The notes under the pieces are model-generated. The model was not told the DNA's origin. It saw nothing but the letters and a program-made list of their open reading frames with translations, and ran no database searches. DNA of 64,000 nt from Vitrella brassicaformis (lineage: Eukaryota > Sar > Vitrellaceae), in assembly GCA_001179505.1 (NCBI GenBank), contig CDMY01000656.1, positions 218,636 to 282,635 of the forward strand, given 5' to 3'. A program made the position numbers and the translations under genes. Of this stretch, positions 46,100 to 57,460 are shown piece after piece (the first letter of the stretch is position 1; each line of letters begins with the position of its first letter).

Positions 46100-48917
46100 C
46101 TTTTTTCGTCGTCACGCCTCCTTTGCGCACATGAGGCGTGTGTGGGAGGGGGGGTGGGGGTGAGGAGCCAACAGACACAAGGGAAGGGCACAGCATGTGG
46201 GTAGTGTCCAGAGGGGGTGGCTTGATGTGACTAGTATGGTGTCTTGATGCCTTGCCTGTGTGTGTGTGGTGGTCGGAAGCTGCCTGTGGCCGCCGTGGCC
46301 TTCTGCTGCGTCATTCTGACCCACTCAGTGAACGGCGAGTGGGGCAGCGTGGTGTGGAGGGACGCAACGGCAACCACTGGGACAGGTGGACGAGCACACG
46401 ACGCGCAAGATTGACTGATTGCCTCTGCCCTTCCTGTACTGGTCTGGATGGATGGATGTCTGCCTGTGCTGGATCGATCATTCTTGCCGAGAGAGAGATG
46501 CCGAGAGAGTGCCCCGGAAGTATCCGCTTTTTTCAGCATCCCTCATCGTCACAAAACGATGATGCGATGCCGTGTGAGGACACACACACACATACACACA
46601 TACACACAGACAGACAGGTTTGTTGGGGGGTCGCTGCATCTCTGTGTGTGCGTCTTCGTGTTCGTGTTGGTGTTGGTGGCAGGAGAGCGAGAGAGCGACT
46701 TATTGACACAATGCTAACCAGACGGCTGACTGATGCGGCCGGTGTTTCTAGTAGCCTGCTTCGGGCTAGTGTGTCTGTGTCTGTGTGTGTGTGCGTCTGT
46801 ATGTCTGATGCTTTGTATGTGTGTGCGGCCATGGCTCACCTGTTGGTTTCAATCGCTGAGCGCGGCATGGCATCATTAAGCGGTGTTTTTGGGCGTCGTA
46901 AGTTGTTGGTCTTTCCAAGCGTCCACCGGTTTTTATAGCATCACAACTACTGACTGCAGCGTCTTATAAGCAAAGCAAGCATTGCCTTCTGCCGGTGTCG
47001 GGAGTGAGTATGACAACAGTCGGTGTGGCCTTTTATGTGAGTGTCTTGCAAGGAGCGCAAGCAAGCACCCAGTGTCCAGTAATTCCAAACACGAGCCGGG
47101 TGGGGAGGGGAGGGAGACGGTGTTGACTGTAGCGCTACAACCGTCTTAAGTACGTCGCTCTGTCGGCGGGAGGGTGGGTGGGTGCTTTCATGCCAGCCAG
47201 CTGTCTGTCGTCCGCCCGCAATTTTGAGCCATGCACTCCATTTCATCGCATCCCACAGGCACCATCCATCCATCAGGTCATTGGTCGCGTGTCCTCTCCT
47301 CCTGTCTGTCTGAGTTTATTGTGCCCGTCAGAACCAATGATGGATGATGGCTCGGCTCGGTTGCTCGACGCAGGTTTGTCTGTTTGCCTGTCTGTCTGTC
47401 TGTCTGCCTTTCTGGCCTTACTGGCCGTTTGTTTTCGTCCGTGGCAGTGGGTAGGGTTGCCAGCACCCGCCCCCCACTCACCCCTGCCATGCACCACCAC
47501 CACGACCACGTTTGAACCACTGCATAGCACAGCATCTATAGCGTACCATCAGCAGCAGCAGTAGCGCTTCAATCCAGCTGTCTGTCCGTCTGCCCGTCCC
47601 TCTGTCTGTCCGTGCTGCATGTTGCTCCGTCGATTGTGTGTGCCCCCCTCTCCCTCCCCTTCATGGCACGCCTGCATCCGTCCCCCGTTTACCTGTCCAT
47701 CGGTTTGAGTGTCTCAGTGTCAGCACAGCGCGGACCGGCCTCGCCCGGCCCGTTTTCTAGTGTGCGTGCGTTTGTCTGTCTGCCTGGCTGGCTGGCTGTG
47801 TGTTGGTCCTTCCGCCATTGCAACGTTGAGCGTATCTCTCTCTCTGTCGCCTCTCGAGCTCGGTCTAGTGTGGTCGGTCTAGTCTGTCTCGAGCCATCCC
47901 TGGCCCATCTCCTTCGATCGTCCGCTCTCGTACGTGTCCCTTCGTGTGCACATGCGTGTCTGTGAGTTCGTGTGAGCGTGTGTGCGTGTGCATGTGCGTG
48001 TGTGTGCGTGTGTTCGTGTGAGGGTCTCTCTGATGTGTCTGGTCATCGAGGAAGGTGGGTGGTTGAGAAAGCGACAGATGGAGACACGTGGATTTGAGTG
48101 CTGGTTGGTTGATTCATGTGGTGACTGATGGGAGGGATGGGATAGGATGAGAAGCATTCTTCAGGCTGGAACCGAGTAGGTCGGGGGAGATGGAAAATGG
48201 GAAGGGATAAAGAACTGAATGGAACAGGCGCACTGTCCACTGAGATGACGGACACAGATGGACGGATGCGTCAGTTCTGCTGATGGAAGATAGAGGTACA
48301 CGCAAGTACGGTCTTGCTCAATCAAATGGTGAAGTGAACAGTGAATGGATGGACTGATACCGTGTCAGAATTCCACCAAGCCAGCTGTACAGAGGCATTA
48401 CTCAGCGAACCATACACCACCATGTCCTTGCGATTGCAATGCCAACGCACTTACAGGAGTGTTCCATCGCTCACATACGTCTCATGACTACCCGACCCGC
48501 CTACCTAAATGGAGCCAACATTCGCCCGACACGCACACGGAAACGCGCACACACCGGCACGGTAGCTTTCGCGTCACGTGGCGCGGCAGGCAACGAAGAG
48601 AAGCACAACCACCATTTCATGAAAATCACGTAACAGAATAGATTTCCACTCGTGGATGGAAGGTCAAAGACAACAATGAGACAGTGAGGTGAGAAGTGGT
48701 GCCGAGACGGAGGGCTGGGCTGGCTGCCGCAAGCAAGCCACGCTCGGCAAGTCTGAGTGAGTGAGTCAGTAAGTGCGATAGCTTAGCTGGTATGTATGGA
48801 TCTGGATCGATAAAAGAGTGGCCCGCCCACCCGCCCGCCAAGCCGAGAGGATCTCTCGCTCTCTTATGGCCAGACAGCCAGCAAGGTGACCACACACGCA
48901 CACATTCACACACCACC

Positions 48918-48940
48918 GATGCGATGCGATGCGATGCGAT
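48918..48940. repeat. (GATGC)n pentanucleotide repeat
   Basis: About four and a half GATGC units, followed by a C-rich tract. Confidence 0.9.
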
Positions 48941-49919
48941 ACCCCCCCTCCCCCTCACCACACCCACGTCACGCAACACTCTCACCCACCCGCGCAGATC
49001 CCCCCCCCGCCCACACACAACATGCGACTACACGCACACCAGACCACACCGAGGTATGGATGGGTGCGATGGATACGCGCGCACACACAAGGTGGGTGAG
49101 TGAGTGGTCGATTGAAAGGGCGCCAGAGAGGCACCACCGATGGGTTCAAACCACAAGGCACACACAGGGAAGGGAAGGAAGGGGGAGAACGAAAGCTTAG
49201 CCAAGGCGAGACACACCAGAAAGACAGGACGGTCAGACGGACTCAGGCACAGGGAAGCACGCAGACAGGCAGGCAGGCAGGCAGGCAGACAGGCAGACAG
49301 GCACACAGACACGAACCTCTTCAGTTAGTCAGCGAGAAAAAGAGGTAGGAGTACAACAGGAAGACAGGAAGACAGGGAGAGAGATATAGGACGCCGTCAG
49401 AAAGCGAAGGCAAAAAGCCCGGGCAGCAGGCTGAGCGAGTGAGGCCAACACAACCAACCAAAAACCAGGCCACACATGACTTGCCCCCTCAACCGCCCCC
49501 CACCCTAAAACGAAACGAAAACCACCCCACCCGCCCCAAACAGAACACCAAGAAATGAAAGGAACCCCAGGACGTCCAGGACGTGACGTACAAATAGGTC
49601 GATAAGACACACACGCGCACACAAGCGCACACGCACACAGACGTTCACACCACCCACACGACATACCGTAGTATGTGCGTCACCCATCTGCTGGCTGTCT
49701 GGGCTGTCTGACTGCGACGATCAAAATCTCCCCTTGTCCCTTAGGCATCCGTCTCGGCGAGCTGAGCTGAGCAAGCAAGGGTCAGGCGAACCATCCATCC
49801 ACTGTCTTGTTCCGTGATGGGGGCCCATCGGCCGGCTGGCTGCTCTGCTCTGCTCGGGGGAGGGAGAGGGTCGTCATCCATCCATCCATCCATCTATCCA
49901 TGACGGGGCCTCATCTCGC

Positions 49920-51511
49920 TCAGAAGAGCGTCGTCACGGTAGTGAAGTACAGATCCTGCACATTCTGCAAACACGAACACAACACACGAGGTCGGCTCAT
50001 GTCGTGTGCGGGGTGCGTCACGTGAGCGTAGCTTGTGTGGGTAGGGTAGGTCCCACCTGGTCGTTGACAACGTCCCTGAAGTTGCCTTCTCCCTCCGTAA
50101 TGAGGACATCGTCGAAGGCGTCCAGCTGCGCCCGCGTGGCAGTCAGTGTGCCACGGACCACATACCAATCCACAACCTCCGAGCAAGGGGGCGTCGTCAG
50201 CGACCCCTGCACCGAACACCATACAGAATACAGACAGCACAACACATATCATTCCGTCTGCTAGCCAGCCGGCTTCATCTGCGTGTGTCAAGGGTACCTA
50301 CCTTGTAGTGGTATGCGAGGAGGGGAAGACCCGGCAGCTCCGTTGGGAGGAACCGTGCGACCTCGTCGGCGAGTGAGAGGCCGAGAGGGTCGGTGTAGGT
50401 CATCGTCTCATTCGCTGGGGGGAAGCCCGCGTCGATCAGACGCTGCAGGAACGCATCGGGCTCCCGGCCAACGTCGTAGAAGATACCCAGCACCATCAGA
50501 CTACCATCTGCACACACAGAGAATGACAGACGGCACCAATGGCGCTGTGGCCCCTTGGCTGACTCACCGCTGGCCTGATGGACGATGTGGAGCTCAAGAG
50601 CGGGCTGGTTGCCATCAACACGGTGCTCGGCCTGCAAGCACAGGACAGACAAGGTGACCCACACAGACAGGAGGCAGTTGTCCAAACAAACAAGGCAGAC
50701 TGTGCGTCTGAGAGGGTGTGCGTGTGTGTGTGTGTCGACTTGGTGTACCGGTGCGTGGAAGTGGAACTGCAGGACGCGGTAGAAGGTTTCGTTGGTGTAG
50801 GATCCGCCGAAACCAGCAGTAAGGGGCGACCTCTGCTTGATCATCTCCCCGGCAATGTCGGTGCCATTCTACATCACCACACAACAATCACCACACAACA
50901 ACCGTGATCTCCGTCACGCTGGCTGTCGGTGTGTGTGTGTCGGTGGCTTACAATGCCATCGCCACCGACTTCCTCTTCGCCGGGGAGAAGTGCCAGCTCG
51001 GCACAATCGTACTGGACGCCGTGGCCGCTGTTGCTGATGATGACCTCTGAGCAGTTGGCATACCGGTAGTTGAGCACCACCTCGAACTTGGTGCCCACAG
51101 GCGGCACATCAACGTCCTCGGACCTCAGGTCGATAGGCGACTGAATCAAATCAACCACCCACATGCAGAGGCACACATGAGTGGATGATGGAGCGAGGGA
51201 GGCTGCTGGGCGTGTGGCGATTGGGACACTCACCTGCCTGATGGTGCTTTCACACTCCCCAAAGGTCCAGTCATCACCCTGCGACCTGCACCAACACACA
51301 CAGCCAGACACAGACATCTCACACGCGATGAGCCTCTGTCTTTCCTTCAAGCTGATCAGATCTGCTGTTGGATGCATCTCCCACGCCCTCTCCCCTCCCG
51401 AACTCACCCATAAGTATAATATTGCTGTAGAGCACGACCACGCACAGCCGGTTTGGCCGACACGGCAGCGACAAGACCAACAAGGCACACGGCAGCACGA
51501 AGGCACACCAT
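49920..51511 (-). CDS. Secreted alpha-type carbonic anhydrase
   Basis: There are eight exons: 51511-51408, 51285-51234, 51140-50952, 50868-50749, 50631-50568, 50507-50302, 50206-50057 and 49964-49920, giving 309 aa with every phase consistent. Alpha carbonic anhydrases interconvert CO2 and HCO3- plus a proton using a His3-Zn site. The signal peptide is MVCLRAAVCLVGLVAAVSA. Family motifs are QSPIDLRSE, NSGHGVQYD, the zinc ligands QFHFHAP (two His) and ELHIVHQ (third His), and GSLTTPPCSEVVDWYV with the substrate-pocket Thr-Thr. The usual FHWG is replaced by FHFHAP, which keeps both His ligands. No C-terminal anchor is evident. The signal peptide directs it to the secretory route, such as the periplasm, cell surface or an ER-derived compartment. 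Its head-to-head neighbour is a rhodopsin. Confidence 0.94.
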
Positions 51512-51864
51512 CCTCACTCCACCTACAGCGGTAGCGATTATGTCACACGATTATCGATTGGGACAGAGAGACAGACAGACGGGCGAGTGAGTATCAGCAG
51601 GCGATATAGAAAACAGCTGGTGGACGTTTCGTGCGAGGACTGACGACAAATGGGGGGAAACCAAAGATACAGGATCCGACAATATGCCAGTCAGACAATA
51701 AGCCAGCCAGTGGCGCGCGCCATCCTGGCCAGCCAATCAACTAAACAGTCGAGGTTTCACTGTAGAGGTGACGCTCTACCCCATTGACCAGCGCCGCCTG
51801 TCTCATTCTTCAACCGACGCGCACCAACCACCACCACCACACGCCATCCATCCCCTCTCTCACC
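51512..51864. promoter_or_regulatory. 353 bp shared upstream region (carbonic anhydrase/rhodopsin)
   Basis: The interval lies between ATG 51511 (minus) and ATG 51865 (plus). A Pro/His-coding-like (CCA)n stretch near 51820-51845 precedes the rhodopsin start. No TATA box was recognised. Confidence 0.45.
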
Positions 51865-53527
51865 ATGCGCGCCCTCTTCGTCATTGCCCTCGCCATCACT
51901 CTCACGGCGGCCGTCTTTGCGGACGATGCTGCTGTGGACACATCGGATGTGCAGCACATAGAGCAGCGCGAGCAGCCTGAGCAGCCGCAGCAGCAACCCA
52001 AGGCGTTCAGACATGCGGTGAGTCAAGATGCACGCGCAGGGAGGGACGTACGTGACGGGGTGTGCATGAGTGAGGTGGTGGGGGGAGGGAGATCTGACAT
52101 AGCGGGCGGTGTGCGAGGTGCGTGCGGGTGGCGCATGTGCCCCGATGCAGTGAAGACAGGCAGGCGTCCGTGTGTGAGAGACAGATCATCATGTTGGTCA
52201 TCCCGTCGTCCTCCTGTTTGCGTGTGTCTTGTGCGCAGGATGCCACTGAGCTGCTGTCTGCCGAGGCCGAGGCTCCCCGTCTTGAGGCCACTGCTGGCTA
52301 CAAGGCCTCCACACCCACCACCATCGGCAGAACAGTCCTGTGGGTCGGCTTCGCCTGCATGGTCAGCCACTCGCCTGTCTACACAGACAGATCTCCCATA
52401 CATGTCGATTGGTGTCTGCGTCACCGTCACCTCTGTCTTTGTGTCTTGTGTGGTGTGGTGCGGTGTGGTTTGGTGTGGTGTGGTGTGTGTGCAGGCTCTG
52501 TCCACCCTGTATTTCGTCCAACAAGCATACAGCTTTGAGATCTTTCAGAGGAAGGTAGGTACCAAATCCTTGTTTGTTGTCCACAGCCTGAGGCACCTGG
52601 CGGCACACGTCTGTGTCCTGTCGTCATCGCCATGTCAGTTCCACTACGTGTCGGCGGGCATCACGGGCATCGCGGCGCTGGCCTACCTCTGCATGTCGCT
52701 CGACATCGGTGTCTCCTCCGATGAGGGCGGCCGATCCTTCTACTGGGCTCGCTACGTCGACTGGACGCTCACGACGCCCCTGCTGCTGGTCGACCTGGGC
52801 TTGCTGGCGGGCGTCCACTACAATGAACTCATCTGTAAGGGGCGATGCTCCCACACGGACGTCTGTTGAGTGCTCATGTCTTTCTGTGTCTGTGTCTGCG
52901 GATGGGTGGTGTCAGATGTGATCATCATGGACATCCTTATGATCGTCGCGGGCCTCATTGGCGGCCTCTACGCGGTGAGCCGCCGCCCTCACGCAACGCA
53001 CACGCCAAAGGGGGACAGACAGACAGCCGTACTCACTCATTGGTGTGTCCGTCCATTGTGATGTTAGGATGACCCGTACAAGGGGTGGCCGCTCTTTGTG
53101 TTCGGCATGATCGTCTTCCTGCCCATCATCCTCTCGCTCACCACTTCCATGAAGGAAAAGGCGCTCTCCTTCGCATCAGGTGTACACACACACACCATCA
53201 CCCCTGACGCACACGCCCCCTCACACACACAAGTGGCTGGCTGACGCACTCTTGACTCTTTCTCTGTGTGTGTCTGTGTGGTGTGGTGTGGTTTGTTCAG
53301 ATGTGGGTGCTCGGTTCAACCAGCTGTCGGTCATGACGGTGCTGCTGTGGAGCGCCTACCCCGTCGTGTGGGTGATTGCCGAGGGCACCAAGGTCATCCC
53401 CGTCGACCTCGAGATCGTCCTCTACGCCATCCTGGACGTGTCGGCCAAATGCCTCTTCGGCTTCATCCTCCTCGCCAACAGATCCCTCATCGAACGCGCC
53501 ACCGGGCAAGCCCTCGCCGCTCAGTAG
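51865..53527 (+). CDS. Microbial (type I) rhodopsin with proton-pump residues
   Basis: There are seven exons: 51865-52017, 52239-52361, 52495-52554, 52639-52834, 52916-52974, 53068-53179 and 53301-53527, giving 309 aa with consistent phase. Microbial rhodopsins are seven-helix, retinal-binding light-driven pumps, channels or sensors. Helix C reads RYVDWTLTTPLLLVDLGLLAG. Aligned to bacteriorhodopsin this gives Arg82, Asp85, Thr89 and Asp96, the D-T-D set of outward proton pumps. Helix G reads LYAILDVSAKCLFGFILL with Asp212 and the retinal Schiff-base Lys216. The protein begins with MRALFVIALAITLTAAVFA, a signal-peptide-like segment, then a Gln/Glu-rich spacer before helix A. No C-terminal kinase, cyclase or long cytosolic extension is present, which argues for a pump rather than an enzyme rhodopsin or channel. 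The membrane it sits in is unknown. Confidence 0.95.
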
Positions 53528-54881
53528 ACAGACTCGTTCTGTAGGCTAACTAACTATTTTCATTGTGCGTAATCTTTATCGATGCATTGGTGTGGGGTGC
53601 GTGGGCGTCCGCGCGAGTCTGTCTGTGTGTGTGTGGTGAAAGGAGAGAGGGGGAGGGAAGGAGGCACCTGTAACGTATGTAGAACTGTCCGCCTGGCTGG
53701 CCGTCGTGGTCTCTCTCTGTCTGCGTGTCTGTCTTTCCCTCTGTGTGTCGCTATCTGCTGTCATGTATCTGAGTGTGTGTGTGTGTGTGAGAGAGAGAGT
53801 GCGTGTCTGATGAGCTGCTACCACGCAGTGCCGCTGCGTCTGGTGAAGGGTGTTTTCCTACCTGCACGTGTGGTGACGAAATATGCGGAGAGATTCTCTG
53901 TCTTGCTACTGTCGTGTTGGCACCCGTATATCTGCCTCGGCGTGATATGGATGGATGGGTGGATGCGCCATGCATGCGCAGCGATTTTCGAGCCCGAGGA
54001 GAGAGGGATGTCTCGATGAGTGAATGCCTGTGTGAGACTGCTGAACGCGCCCTCCCGTCTTCTCCTGGCCGCCGTGCTGAAGGGCTTCCGCAGCTGAGAT
54101 GATAGTCGGCTGAGCAGACTCTCTCTCTGCTGAGGCACGCCGTCGGCACGTCGGCCAGGAGTGGTTGGGAAGGGCGGCCCAGTGGACTGTGAAGAGGTTT
54201 TCTCGAAGGAAGGAAGATGTGCACCCTGCGATGTGATCTCGTGGTCTGCGCTGTGCGTCGGGGGTGGATGTTGCGAGTCACCATCGTCACAGCAGACGGT
54301 GATGAATCGTGCGTTGTCGTCCCTCGACAACAGCGCAGATTTCGTGATTGTTGGTTTCAAGAAGGGGGTGCACGTTCACCATTCGTTGGGGTTGCTCTGT
54401 CTGTCTGCCTGGCTCGTGCCGGGTGGCGTGATTTTCTCATCTGCATGTGTAGATACAGAGAGCGATAAGATATATAGGAGAAGGGGGCGGGGCGGGTGGG
54501 ATGACACAAATCACATGCACCGCGCAGTTGCACCGAAGGTGAGTGGATGCAGTGAGAGAAGTGGGGCATGGCTGTTTCTCGTTGCGATGACGGGTGGAGA
54601 GATCGAGCCAAGGGAGGGAAAGCCACACAGTCATGACCGACTCGACATTCATTCCATGAGAGAGAGGAGCGTAGTAGACTCGAGCCTGCTTGTGGTGTGG
54701 GTCTGTGTGCGTGTGCGCGTGAGTGAGTGAGATTTGTCGGTGTGCGGCACGTGCCCTTTCCTCTCTGTGTGTGTGAATGACTTGCCACGATTTAGTGAAT
54801 CTTCGTGTCCAACTCTCTGTATCGACACATGAGATGAACACGGCAACAAACAAACAAGTCAGCACACGCACGCATAAGTCA
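53528..54881. other. Convergent spacer with an imperfect hairpin
   Basis: The spacer is about 1.35 kb. Left-arm words such as cgccctcccg and ctcctggccg near 54047-54080 recur inverted near 54145-54178 (cggccaggag, gggaagggcg), so a stem of about 130 bp span is possible. Other parts carry TG, GAGA and GAGT tracts. No exon is supported. Confidence 0.5.
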
Positions 54882-55843
54882 CTACGAAAGCAATGGAGGC
54901 ACACCAGCACTTGCACTTGCCGACGATGAAGACGAAGCCTCCCCACCCCCAGACCCACCACCAGACCCCTCCACCCCATCAAAAGCCGTCCTCCCATCCC
55001 CAGCAACCATCGCCTTGGAGCACTCGTCTATCTGCCGCTGTGTCATGTGGCCGCACGCCAGCTCTCGAGTGTACATCCGGGCCATCGACCGGAAGCCACG
55101 CAGGTCGCCGCTGCGAATCAGGTTGCCTGCACCACACCACACCACACCACACCACACACATACTCCTTCACACACGGGAACAGCTGAGTGGAGTGCTGGT
55201 CAGTCAGTCTACCTGCGTCACAGTTGAGAGGGCTCTCCGCGTTTGGCGCGTATAGGAGGGCGATAACAGCTCGACAGACGTAGAGGAGCGTCCACGCCGG
55301 GCTCCAGTCTGTCTTCAAGATGTCCAGACATACCTCACCTGGCAGCACACACCGGACCGCACCAGATGAGCAGGCACCTCACAATCAGCCATGAGCCAAT
55401 CAATCAATCTGAATGTGTGTGTGTGTGTACCTGTGAGGAAGTTGACATTGGGGTGGAACACTTGCGTCTTGAAGGTGACTTTCGGGGGGTGGATGGGGTA
55501 GGAAGGGGGACACACAAGCTTCACCGTGAAGCGGCCGTGCTGCATCGCATCCCAGTCCAGTGCAGAAGCACACACACACACCGTTCACGCACCACACAAG
55601 CTGTGAAAGGACGAGCGCCTTCTGCGGACCTCATAGGGCGATTCCTTTGGTCCGCTGAGCACCGCCTCCCAGCTGTACAGATTGTCCATGCTGCAGCAGC
55701 GGCACAGATCCATCCAGGCAGACTGGGAGTCAGAATGCGTCGTCATCTCGAGGTCTTTACTTTGCGTTGAGTTCGATGTCGCTTTCGGGATTCTTCTGCA
55801 CCTCACGCAGCTCCGTGAGCAGACGACTACGCGGATTCGCCAT
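54882..55843 (-). CDS. PEX4: Peroxisomal ubiquitin-conjugating enzyme PEX4
   Basis: There are five exons: 55843-55761, 55690-55630, 55539-55431, 55338-55213 and 55126-54882, giving 207 aa. PEX4 is the E2 that monoubiquitinates the import receptor PEX5 at the peroxisome so that it can be recycled by PEX1/PEX6. The UBC fold starts MANPRSRLLTELREVQ. The HPN motif (FHPNVNFLT) is followed by GEVCLDILKTDWSPAW with the active Cys. The PEX4-specific region then reads SPLNCDAGNLIRSGDLRGF and SMARMYTREL. This region is close to plant PEX4 and separates it from general E2s. A C-terminal extension of about 50 residues (Gly/Ser/Ala-rich) is longer than in plants. No TM is present, so membrane recruitment would need a PEX22-like anchor, which is not in this window. 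Confidence 0.92.
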
Positions 55844-56373
55844 CGCTTTGCTTGATCCAGATGCGAGCTTTGCCTGACCGCGTTCTTGGAGGTGGTGGAG
55901 GAAATGCACAGCCCTGCAGGCCCACAAGCAGCAGACTGTTGGAAAGTCGGCGGTGCCCCCGCCAGCGAGATCTTGTAAGGCGAGCGGAAGCTCGCTACCC
56001 TAGCCCAGTTGAACTAAAAGGGCCTTCGCTCTTATCTTATCTCTATTCCTTTGAGCGGCGAAAGTCGCGTTTCTTCAAGACAGACGAGTCCATCGGCGGC
56101 AGCAACAATCCCGTTCTTTCATCTCCTGCAAACAGGTGATAGATCCGCACCGACCGAAGGGTGAATGGCTGAGTATGGATGAGCCCGTTCATCTGTGGTA
56201 TGCATGCGCTTCTGTGTCCTGCAGCGCTGGGTCCTTTAGTCGACCGATGAATCAGTTGACCCCTGTGGTTGGGACACTCACTCTCTGATACGACAGCTCT
56301 CCACTCGCAATTCTGCGTCTTGCCACCTCTTGACGACGCCAAAGCGACTTACTTCACAGACGCTCTTCCCAAG
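55844..56373. promoter_or_regulatory. 530 bp divergent region (PEX4/membrane protein)
   Basis: The interval holds the upstream sequences of both genes. The plus-strand frame is open from about 56269 to the proposed ATG without a clear upstream ATG. No strong core element was recognised. Confidence 0.35.
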
Positions 56374-57460
56374 ATGACGAGACCTTACGGCTCATCGCCT
56401 GTCGATGAGCCCGCCCGCTCTTACCTGTCACCTCCAGCGACGACCAGCGGCCACGCAGCTGTCCGCACGGCCAAGCGCACAGTCATCGGCCTCGTGATTC
56501 TTGGCGCAGCGATTGTTTGTCTCACTTTTGCGTTCGCGGCGACATCGTGCCCTTGTTGGGGGGACTGCCCGAAGGGACGGCACTTGCACGGCACCGAGTA
56601 TGACAGACAGGCACACACGGATATGGGACTGGTGGCTGCAGGGCCACATGTCATGGTGTCCTGTGTGTGGTGTTGGTTCTTGTCTTGTTCTCTCTGCCTG
56701 CCCTCCCTCCTCCCTCCCTGCCTGCCTGCCTGCAGGTGTGTCGAGGGAGGCACAGACGCCGAGAACGAAGTTGAGAAGAAGGTTCGGTCATCGATGTGGT
56801 GCTGGCTCACAAGCCGGAAATGTCAGAAATGCCCTGTAGGACAGATTCTCTACCGCAATTGGTGGGCACAAGGGACGGACAGATAGGCGCCCCTGCAGAC
56901 GCACGTACCCCGACCACCCCCAAAACGGACGTTGTCCGTCTACCTGCCTGCCTGCAGGTGTGTTGAGAGTCCAGGCCGCAACGACAACAAGACCACTGCA
57001 AGTATGCTGCGACACAGCATGCGACAGCCGATCCTGCGCAATGCTCTGGAGGACAGCATTTCGACGGTACAAAGTGTGCACACGGGACGGACAGACAGGC
57101 GCCCATGCACACGTGCGTACCCCGACCACCCCCTCAGCACGGTCCTTGTCGGTCTGCCTGCCTGCCTGTCTAGGTGTGTGCCTGATGACAGTCGAGACCA
57201 AGACAGCGGCAACAATATATCAAACACGGCTTTTTCAATCCTTACTAAGGGCTCTCCAGTCCCGATTCTCCCTCCTATCGCGATTCGAGTACTTCGCCAA
57301 GGCCTTGGCTCCTGCACACGGCTCTGACTTCATCGCCTGGTCACCATCAGTCACAGCCACAACCTTAGCATCCGATGGTCCTCAGCTGGCAGGGCGAACG
57401 GCGCTGGAGAAGTACGCCACGGCCGTGGCCGGCTGGGGCCCCACGATAGTGCTCATGTGA
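56374..57460 (+). CDS. Single-pass membrane protein with repeated exon/intron cassette
   Basis: There are four exons: 56374-56597, 56736-56861, 56958-57073 and 57174-57460, giving 250 aa with consistent phase. The N-terminus is Ser/Pro-rich and cytosolic (MTRPYGSSPVDEPARSYLSPP). One TM follows (VIGLVILGAAIVCLTFAFAA), then a Cys-rich short ectodomain (CPCWGDCPKG, then CQKCPVG). Exons 2, 3 and 4 all begin with the same GTGTGT word after a (CTGC)n acceptor. The introns before exons 3 and 4 share long blocks (gggacggacaga, aggcgccc, cgtaccccgaccacccc). This looks like local cassette duplication. The C-terminal exon encodes LFQSLLRALQSRFSLLSRF and ends GWGPTIVLM. No family is recognised. The reading frame of exon 4 is the least certain. 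Confidence 0.6.

Larger units (their letters stand above)
45484..49919. other. 4.4 kb gene-free, repeat-laden convergent spacer
   Basis: This is the longest spacer in the window, between the CCCH gene and the carbonic anhydrase 3' ends. It holds (GA)n near 45642-45662 and 46001-46024, (CCGT)n at 46067-46099, (TGTC)n near 47385-47405, (GATGC)n near 48918-48940 and (GGCA)n near 49263-49290. One short plus-strand frame near 46265-46400 (KLPVAAVAFCCVILTHSVNG) looks protein-like but has no start or splice support. An unrecognised noncoding RNA cannot be excluded. Confidence 0.55.

Noticed and set aside
46265-46400. Protein-like frame (KLPVAAVAFCCVILTHSV) in the long spacer
   Set aside because: No start codon, partner exon or clear splice sites were found; kept only as a note in the spacer entry.
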